Part shown: positions 53,076-59,271 of the stretch, piece by piece
Layout: every line of letters begins with the position of its first letter
Numbering within the stretch: position 1 is the first letter of the stretch
Program-made: the position numbers and the translations under genes
Assembly (NCBI GenBank): GCA_965261165.1
Contig: OZ253445.1
Coordinates: forward strand, 372,001-436,000
Direction of reading: 5' to 3'
DNA length: 64,000 nt
Origin: SMWN01 sp965261165
GTDB taxonomy: Bacteria; Pseudomonadota; Gammaproteobacteria; Eutrophobiales; Eutrophobiaceae
The notes under the pieces: model-generated
The model's input: the letters and a program-made list of their open reading frames with translations, nothing else
What the model was told of the DNA's origin: nothing
Database searches by the model: none

Positions 53076-53507
53076 CTACAAACAAGCTCCAGGTCGGTAC
53101 TTTGCTTCGGGAATGTTTGACTGACATGTCCATATCCCGCCTGTACTGCGTTGCAAGGTAAGCGTCTTAGTCGCAAGCAGTGGGTTAGCATTTTGAATTG
53201 TGCATGTAATTGCGCCTTGAGTAGTAGTTCCTGCGGACGGAACAATACCAAATGAACAGTATTGTCCACTAGAAGCAGTCACACCAATAAACCCAGCGTC
53301 TGTCGCAACCAGCGAAGGCACGGTGCCTGCGTTTGTGGCAAGTTCAAACAGTGTCTTGGCCGGCGTGACCTCTGCTAAAGCACTGGTTGCTTGCGACTTG
53401 ATGGTGTAATCCTGATAAGCTGGCAGCGCAATCGCAGCCAAAATACCAATAATCGCAACCACGATCATCAGTTCAATCAATGTAAAACCTTGTTGATTCT
53501 TTTTCAT
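53076..53507 (-). CDS. pilA: type IV major pilin
   Basis: Prepilin of 143 residues with a short leader (MKKNQQG) and the class IVa cleavage site G7/F8, followed by FTLIELMIVVAIIGILAAIA and LPAYQDYTIKSQ. Glu5 of the mature protein (Glu12) is present, as needed for assembly. The C-terminal pair of cysteines in WTCQSNIPEAKYRPGAC would form the disulfide-bounded D-region. GAGG upstream of the ATG supports the start. A sigma-54 promoter and pilR-pilS lie upstream, as in Pseudomonas. The gene probably mediates twitching or adhesion. Confidence 0.95.
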   Translation of the reverse strand: MKKNQQGFTLIELMIVVAIIGILAAIALPAYQDYTIKSQATSALAEVTPAKTLFELATNAGTVPSLVATDAGFIGVTASSGQYCSFGIVPSAGTTTQGAITCTIQNANPLLATKTLTLQRSTGGIWTCQSNIPEAKYRPGACL

Positions 53508-53600
53508 CTTTTAATCCTCAATAATTAATTGTAGATATAATCTTTAGTTCAGTCATCCCTAGCTGAAGGAAACCCCACAAGCGGGACTGGTTAAAAGATT

Positions 53601-53616
53601 AGCATAGACTGTGCCA
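53601..53616 (-). promoter_or_regulatory. sigma-54 (-24/-12) promoter of pilA
   Basis: On the minus strand TGGCACAGTCTATGCT has GG and GC with the exact 10-base spacing of the consensus TGGCACG-N4-TTGCW. The predicted transcript start is near 53590, about 83 bp before pilA. PilR, the expected activator, is encoded next door. Confidence 0.75.
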
Positions 53617-53691
53617 ATAAAATTTAATCCATATAAAACAATTACTTAGATAAAATTTGTCAACAGAGAATATTATTTTTATTGTCAAAAA

Positions 53692-53708
53692 GTGACAATT
53701 TACGTCAA
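53692..53708. promoter_or_regulatory. candidate PilR enhancer site
   Basis: Inverted repeat TTGTCA-AAAAG-TGACAA centred about 110 bp upstream of the predicted pilA transcript start. A further half-site TTGTCAA is at 53658-53664. PilR is known to bind clustered TGTC motifs at this distance in Pseudomonas. Confidence 0.5.
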
Positions 53709-53741
53709 TTACTGAACGGTATTGGTAAAAAAATATGAGTC

Positions 53742-55076
53742 TTATTGTTTGTTGACTAAACCGAATTTCTCTAACCGATAGCGTAAGGCTCGTAAACTCA
53801 GCCCTAATTGTTTTGCTGCCGCGGTTCGATTCCATCGAGTTTTCTCAAGCGCGGCCAATATTGCCTCCCGTTCCACATCACCAAGCTGATGCTCCAACGA
53901 GGTAGAGTCGGTTTGCATTGCCTCACTTCTTTGTTTGATTACTCCTTCACCAAGCAGCAAATCTTCAGGAACGATTACATCCCCCTCGGCAAGCGTCAAC
54001 GCACGTTCAAGGATATTTTCCAGCTCGCGAATATTGCCGGGGAAATTATAAGATTGCAGTTTTATCAACGCCTCGTGTGATAAATGGGTTATTTTTTCTC
54101 CCATTCCGCTCTCGATTCGCGAAAGGATATATTCGACCAATGCAGGAATATCTTCCGGGCGCTCACTTAAGGCCGGCACGTGGACTTCTATCACGTTGAT
54201 TCGATAAAACAGATCCTGTCGAAATTTTCCTTCCCTGACAAGGGCATTAAGATCCTGATGAGTCGCACTTAGGATACGAACATCGATAGGTAATTCATTG
54301 CTGCTGCCTACAGGCCTTACCATTTTCTCCTGAATAGCACGGAGTAATTTAACCTGCATATGCAATGGTAGATCAGCCACTTCATCAAAGAATAGGGTGC
54401 CTCCCTCAGCATTCTGAAACAAGCCTTCTTTGTCTGAGATAGCCCCTGTGAAACTTCCTTTTACATGTCCAAATAATTCACTCTCCATTAATTCAGTGGA
54501 AATTGCACCACAATTTACTGGCACAAATTTTCCTGCAAATCTTGCGCCTTGCTCATGAATCATCCTGGCAACCAACTCCTTCCCTGTTCCAGTCTCTCCA
54601 CTGATATAAACCGGTGCCTGACTCCTGGCTAATTTGCTGATGGTTTTCTTGGTAGCTTCAATGATTGATGTTTTGCCAATGAGCTGATACACCAACTCCC
54701 TTTCCGGCTTCTTAAGATTGATTGCTGTTCTGACCAAATTACGCAAAACTTCCAGATCAACTGGCTTGCTGAGAAAATCAAATGCCCCGAATTTTAATGA
54801 CTGGATGGCAAATTCCATATTGCCATACGCGGTGATGACTGCCACAGGTAACTGAGGCATGTTTGCCTGAATATAAGAAACCAACTGTAAGCCATCACCA
54901 TCAGGCAAGCGCATATCAGTTAAACAAATGTCAAACTTATGTTTTTCCAATAATACATATGCTTGTTGTAAATTCTCAGCCGACAGGCAATCAATACTCA
55001 TACGTATCAGGGTGATTTCCAGCAATTCCCTGATATCAGGTTCGTCATCTATTATTAGTGCCAGTGGTTTTTTCAT
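53742..55076 (-). CDS. pilR: sigma-54-dependent response regulator PilR
   Basis: NtrC-family activator of 444 residues. The receiver domain (1-120) has the acidic IIDDEPDIRE, phospho-acceptor Asp54 in CLTDMRLPDGDG and Lys in DFLSKPVD. The AAA+ domain has Walker A GETGTGKE, and GSFTGA in place of the usual sigma-54-contacting GAFTGA. Walker B is GGTLFFDEVADLP. The C-terminal Fis-type helix-turn-helix is WNRTAAAKQLGLSLRALRYR. The ATG at 55076 shares a base with the pilS stop (TAATG). It should activate pilA transcription from the sigma-54 promoter described above. Confidence 0.95.
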   Translation of the reverse strand: MKKPLALIIDDEPDIRELLEITLIRMSIDCLSAENLQQAYVLLEKHKFDICLTDMRLPDGDGLQLVSYIQANMPQLPVAVITAYGNMEFAIQSLKFGAFDFLSKPVDLEVLRNLVRTAINLKKPERELVYQLIGKTSIIEATKKTISKLARSQAPVYISGETGTGKELVARMIHEQGARFAGKFVPVNCGAISTELMESELFGHVKGSFTGAISDKEGLFQNAEGGTLFFDEVADLPLHMQVKLLRAIQEKMVRPVGSSNELPIDVRILSATHQDLNALVREGKFRQDLFYRINVIEVHVPALSERPEDIPALVEYILSRIESGMGEKITHLSHEALIKLQSYNFPGNIRELENILERALTLAEGDVIVPEDLLLGEGVIKQRSEAMQTDSTSLEHQLGDVEREAILAALEKTRWNRTAAAKQLGLSLRALRYRLEKFGLVNKQ

Positions 55077-56677
55077 TATGATAAATTTTGATGCTTGCCC
55101 ATAGGATGCGCGAAATGTATCCGGAAACAACAGCCCTTGGAAGTATTTTTATCCAACACCAAGGAGGCCTGGTTTGCTTCACAAAGTTCTCGAGAAATAT
55201 ATAAGCCCAGACCAGAACCACCAACATCTGTTGTGAAGAATGGCTCGAAGACTTGAGCAGCGATATCTTCGGGCAGGCCCGATCCGCGATCAATGACATC
55301 AATGTATGGTTTTCCCGTCCCTTCACGAACGTCCCATTGATACTCTATCAAAGGCTGACTCTGACTATAGCGCAAAGCATTTTCACTGAGATTCCAGAGC
55401 ACCTGGTTTAGCTGACTGACATCCACCCACATGACAACAGTATCCAGTGTCTTTCCAATGCGAATATCCTTCTCTTCAAGTTGCTTCTGACTTGAGAACT
55501 CAGCAATAAAACCCGCCATCCATTCACTGATATTTATATTTTCAGGGGCTGCAGGCTCACGCCGACTGAGCCGCATCATATTCTCAATAATCCTGTTTAC
55601 GCGCCTGACATGATTAGTAATGATGGTAATCAGATGCTTATCTTCATTTTCAAGAAATTCTGATTCGGACAAAAGCTGGCTGGCATGGCTTATCGCACCC
55701 AGTGGATTCCGAACTTCATGAGCGATACTCGCAGACAAGCGGCCAAGAGATGCGACCTTTAAGTTCTGGGCATGTTGGCGTATTTGCGCAACATCTTCAA
55801 GAAAGATTAACACCCCAAATTCTGAGTCAGGGTTCAAACGGGCAAATGATGCTTGTACATCAATACCCCCTTTAGTCGGCCTGAATATAACCGTGCGCTG
55901 ACCACCTTTTTGTTGCCAATCATCCAGATATACAAACAACTCCGGCGCATCTTTCTTTAATTTCTGAGATTGACGTTCATCCAAACCGAGTAAATATCGC
56001 GCAGCTTCATTGAATAGACGTATCTGGTAATTTCCATCCAAAACAATGAGTCCGGATCGCATCCTCTGCACAATATATTCATTCAATAACCCCAGATTCT
56101 TAAGGTCGATTGCTCGCTTCTCAGCCAGTGCTTCACTCTTTTGCATCTTTGCGGACAATGCCTGACCCAGAAAAGTGGTCATAAAAAATGCGACCCCTAA
56201 AAATCCAGCATGCGTATAATTTGGTAAGGAAGAATATCTGAAGAGATGCACGTAAACCTCTTGCCCCAACACAAGCAATGTCGCAACAGCAGCAAACAAA
56301 ATAGCAATTCTGCCAACAAGCAGGATACTCCCGCCAATCACCGCAATAACCAGCAACACACCAAAACCACTACTCAGGCCATTACTGGCATACATCATTA
56401 AACTAATCGCAACTATATCCAGCATCACCTGCAGCATCACCTGCAAGGTATATCGAGGCATCTGCAAATTAATGAAAAAGGCAATCATGACCGACATGAT
56501 GAAATAAAGATGGCATGTCGCCGAAAACAGCAGATGATGATAGCTTCCCAGAGGTTCTGGTAGGTGGCCTATCCCAATGAGTGCTACAAATAATGACGCA
56601 ACTAAAAATCGATAGAAATTAAAATACCGCAGCGCGCGCCATGAGGTTTCCGAATGTGTATTTGAACTCAATTCCAT
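55076..56677 (-). CDS. pilS: sensor histidine kinase PilS
   Basis: Inner-membrane kinase of 533 residues. Six hydrophobic segments occupy about residues 25-170, then a PAS domain (~195-300, IVLDGNYQIRLFNEAARYLL), a HisKA domain with phospho-acceptor His320 in SIAHEVRNPLGAISH, and an HATPase domain with NLSENALRY, DRGSGLPEDIA and GGSGLGLYISREL. In Pseudomonas PilS senses inner-membrane PilA and controls PilR. A 12-bp tandem duplication (around 56424-56448) gives the repeat LQVMLQVML in a membrane helix. pilR follows with overlapping stop and start. Confidence 0.94.
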   Translation of the reverse strand: MELSSNTHSETSWRALRYFNFYRFLVASLFVALIGIGHLPEPLGSYHHLLFSATCHLYFIMSVMIAFFINLQMPRYTLQVMLQVMLDIVAISLMMYASNGLSSGFGVLLVIAVIGGSILLVGRIAILFAAVATLLVLGQEVYVHLFRYSSLPNYTHAGFLGVAFFMTTFLGQALSAKMQKSEALAEKRAIDLKNLGLLNEYIVQRMRSGLIVLDGNYQIRLFNEAARYLLGLDERQSQKLKKDAPELFVYLDDWQQKGGQRTVIFRPTKGGIDVQASFARLNPDSEFGVLIFLEDVAQIRQHAQNLKVASLGRLSASIAHEVRNPLGAISHASQLLSESEFLENEDKHLITIITNHVRRVNRIIENMMRLSRREPAAPENINISEWMAGFIAEFSSQKQLEEKDIRIGKTLDTVVMWVDVSQLNQVLWNLSENALRYSQSQPLIEYQWDVREGTGKPYIDVIDRGSGLPEDIAAQVFEPFFTTDVGGSGLGLYISRELCEANQASLVLDKNTSKGCCFRIHFAHPMGKHQNLS

Positions 56678-56806
56678 GGCCAGCTTTTTCTATAAATTTA
56701 TCTTTAATCCAGGCTTAGTCAATCAAGTTTACAATATCATTAATCAATATCTGCTTTAGTAAAGTTATCTTACTTAACTACCAGTACAGATAAAATTGTA
56801 GGTGAT

Positions 56807-56835
56807 TTGCCAATATAAAACTATATGAGTAGAAT
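56807..56835 (+). promoter_or_regulatory. candidate promoter of sucCD
   Basis: TTGCCA (56807-56812), a 17-base spacer and TAGAAT (56830-56835), about 95 bp upstream of sucC. The sequence GGTGATTTGCCAATA is imperfectly repeated as GGTGGTTCGCCAATA around 56840, perhaps an operator. Confidence 0.5.
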
Positions 56836-56931
56836 CGCGGGTGGTTCGCCAATAATTAGCATAAAACCATGTAGCATAAGATCATGGACTTACTCCACGA
56901 TTCTGACTCCTGAAATCAACAGGGCGATAAT

Positions 56932-58101
56932 ATGAATTTGCACGAATATCAGGCAAAAAAACTGCTTGGAGAATATAACATCCCAGTTCCTTCAGGCTTG
57001 CCCGCACATTCAATAAAGGAAGCACTGCAACAAGCTTCAGCGCAACAAGGCAAAAGTTGGGTGATCAAGGCGCAGGTGCACGCCGGCGGAAGAGGTAAAG
57101 CAGGTGGCGTAAAGCTTGCGGCAACAATGGAAGATGTTGAAGAAATCGTCACCAATATGTTTGGCAAGCGCTTGGTAACCAAACAATCAAGCCCAGAGGG
57201 GCAGCCAATAAATTGTGTCCTGGTACAAACAAAGACTGAAATAAAAAAAGAACTGTATCTTGGACTGGTGGTTGATCGTGGCAGCAAAAAAATTGCCATC
57301 ATGGCATCCCGAGAAGGTGGCATGGATATTGAGGAAGTTGCGGCAAAAAGCCCAGAGAAAATTTTCAATATTATTATAGACCCGGTAATGGGCTTACAAA
57401 ACTACCAGGCCAAAAGTATCAGCGATGGATTGGGGCTTGATGATTCTCAACAAGTTCAACTCGTTCATATCCTGAAAAGACTATATCAATTATTCTTGGA
57501 CAAAGATTTAAGCTTGATTGAAATCAACCCCTTAATCATTGACGATAAAAACAATCTTCTCTGCCTGGATGCCAAGCTGGCTGTTGATGATAATGCACTC
57601 TATCGGCAGGCAAACCTTGAAGAATGGCATGATCCGACCCAAGAAGATGAAAAAGAGACCATTGCCAAACGCTACGATCTCAATTACATCACTCTGCATG
57701 GAAACATTGCCTGTATGGTCAATGGTGCAGGCCTCGCCATGGCGACAATGGATATCATTAAACTTTCTGGTGGCGAACCTGCAAATTTTTTAGACGTAGG
57801 TGGCGGCGCAACGGCCGACAAGGTTGCAGAAGCTTTCAAATTGATTGTTTCAGATACGAATGTCGAAGCCATTTTAGTCAATATCTTCGGCGGCATTGTT
57901 CGCTGCGACCTGATCGCTGAGGGGATTATCAAAGCCGTGAAAGAAGTTGGTGTGAACGTACCTATCGTTGTCCGACTGGAAGGAACGAATGTGGAACAGG
58001 GGAAGACTATCCTTGCCGAAAGCAGCCTAACCATCACCACCGCAGATGATCTGGCAGATGCCGCAAACAAAGTTGTCGCTGCCACAAAAGGAGGCATCTA
58101 A
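56932..58101 (+). CDS. sucC: succinyl-CoA synthetase beta subunit
   Basis: ADP/GDP-forming succinate-CoA ligase beta subunit of the TCA cycle, 389 residues. The ATP-grasp N-terminal half starts NLHEYQAKKLLGEYNIPVPS and contains VIKAQVHAGGRGKAGGVKLA. LSLIEINPLIIDDKNNLLCL lies before the CoA-ligase half, which includes HGNIACMVNGAGLAMATMDI, GGEPANFLDVGGGAT and NIFGGIVRCDLIAEGI. It pairs with sucD immediately downstream. Promoter-like sequence lies in the 254 bp separating it from pilS. Confidence 0.97.
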   Translation: MNLHEYQAKKLLGEYNIPVPSGLPAHSIKEALQQASAQQGKSWVIKAQVHAGGRGKAGGVKLAATMEDVEEIVTNMFGKRLVTKQSSPEGQPINCVLVQTKTEIKKELYLGLVVDRGSKKIAIMASREGGMDIEEVAAKSPEKIFNIIIDPVMGLQNYQAKSISDGLGLDDSQQVQLVHILKRLYQLFLDKDLSLIEINPLIIDDKNNLLCLDAKLAVDDNALYRQANLEEWHDPTQEDEKETIAKRYDLNYITLHGNIACMVNGAGLAMATMDIIKLSGGEPANFLDVGGGATADKVAEAFKLIVSDTNVEAILVNIFGGIVRCDLIAEGIIKAVKEVGVNVPIVVRLEGTNVEQGKTILAESSLTITTADDLADAANKVVAATKGGI

Positions 58102-58103
58102 TC
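58089..58103 (+). promoter_or_regulatory. sucD ribosome-binding site facing an ATC instead of ATG
   Basis: AGGAGG at 58089-58094 is followed after six bases (CATCTA) by ATC at 58101-58103, which overlaps the sucC stop (TAATC). The codons that follow read AILVNKDTK, the conserved SucD N terminus. The canonical arrangement would be TAATG; here the third base is C. Confidence 0.75.
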
Positions 58104-58130
58104 GCCATCCTCGTCAATAAAGATACTAAA

Positions 58131-58970
58131 GTGATGGTGCAGGGTTTCACTGGCAAACAAGGAACCTTCCACGCTGAGCAGGCTATTGCTTACGGCACCC
58201 AGATTGTTGGTGGCGTCACCCCAGGCCGAGGCGGAGAAACGCATCTAAATCAACCCGTATTTAATACGGTTCTGGAATCTGTCAATGAAACCGGTGCTGA
58301 TGCCAGTATGATCATGGTGCCTCCCGCCTCCGCAGCAGAGGCTATTACTGAAGCAGCAGAAGCTGGCATTAAGGTTATTATCTGCGTTACTGAAGGTATC
58401 CCAGTTCTGGATATGGTTAAAGTTCGCGCTTGCCTTGGACACTATCCCGAGTCAAGACTTATTGGTCCAAACTGCCCAGGCATTATTAGTCCTGACCAGT
58501 GCAAGATTGGCATCATGCCTGGGAGTATTCATCAAGCGGGCTGTATTGGCATTGTCTCACGTTCAGGGACGCTGACCTACGAAGCGGTACATCAAACAAC
58601 ACTCGCTGGTCTCGGGCAAAGCACCTGCGTCGGCATTGGCGGTGATCCTATACACGGGATGAACTTCATCGACTGCTTGGAGCTATTCGAAAAAGATGAG
58701 GCAACCAAGGGGATAATCATGGTCGGCGAAATTGGCGGCACTGCTGAGGAAGAGGCTGCAGCATTTATCAAAGAAAAAATAAGTAAGCCTGTTGTTGGCT
58801 ATATTGCTGGTGTCACAGCGCCCCCTGGAAGACGTATGGGCCATGCAGGTGCGATCATCTCAGGCGGAAAAGGCACTGCAGATGACAAATTTATTGCATT
58901 GGAGTCAGCGGGGGTCTCTACAGTACGATCTCCTGCTGATCTTGGTTTAGCGATCAAAAATAGTCTTTAA
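58131..58970 (+). CDS. sucD: succinyl-CoA synthetase alpha subunit, start codon displaced
   Basis: Alpha subunit carrying the CoA-binding Rossmann domain and the phosphohistidine. It has VQGFTGKQGTFHAEQAIAYG, PPASAAEAITEAAEAGIKVI, LIGPNCPGIISPDQCKIGIM, and GRRMGHAGAIISGGKGTADD with the catalytic His. From the first conventional start in frame (GTG 58131, ATG 58134) it is 279 residues, about ten shorter than normal. The missing residues, AILVNKDTK, are encoded in frame from 58104 behind a perfect ribosome-binding site, but the initiator codon at 58101 is ATC. The functional protein probably starts there at reduced efficiency. The first beta strand would otherwise be lost. Confidence 0.93.
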   Translation: MMVQGFTGKQGTFHAEQAIAYGTQIVGGVTPGRGGETHLNQPVFNTVLESVNETGADASMIMVPPASAAEAITEAAEAGIKVIICVTEGIPVLDMVKVRACLGHYPESRLIGPNCPGIISPDQCKIGIMPGSIHQAGCIGIVSRSGTLTYEAVHQTTLAGLGQSTCVGIGGDPIHGMNFIDCLELFEKDEATKGIIMVGEIGGTAEEEAAAFIKEKISKPVVGYIAGVTAPPGRRMGHAGAIISGGKGTADDKFIALESAGVSTVRSPADLGLAIKNSL

Positions 58971-58989
58971 AAAAATAGCTTTTTTTAAA
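58966..58989. terminator. A/T hairpin after sucD
   Basis: TTTAAAAAAA-TAGC-TTTTTTTAAA is a perfect 10-bp inverted repeat with a T-run, overlapping the sucD stop. It lacks GC pairs, so termination may be inefficient. Confidence 0.45.
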
Positions 58990-59115
58990 TTGACATCAAC
59001 AACAAACACTGAAAAATACTTCCGCGTTATCATCGAACTTGCGCTTCATAAGAAGCGGATATTTTCAATTACGTACGTTACATCAACATAAACTAACTTT
59101 AGAAAAAAAATAATA

Positions 59116-59269
59116 TGAGGGCTTTGCATAAATCAGCTTAGCGACAAACATGTTCCTGATTTTTCGTCAAAAACCAGTCATTAGCTTGTTAAAAACGACA
59201 TTATTTGTCGCAATAGGAACAGGTTTGATCTCTACTTCTGCCAACATTTTGAATTATACAAAGGTCTCA
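59116..59269. mobile_element. MITE-like element ending at the next start codon
   Basis: TGAGGGCTTTGCATAA (59116-59131) and TTATACAAAGGTCTCA (59254-59269) are inverted repeats matching at 13 of 16 positions. Both resemble the ends at 52512 and 52720. ATA flanks both sides as a possible 3-bp target duplication. No gene lies inside the 154 bp. The right end supplies AAAGG seven bases before the ATG at 59272. The stretch 58990-59115 before it shows nothing recognisable. Confidence 0.55.
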
Positions 59270-59271
59270 AT

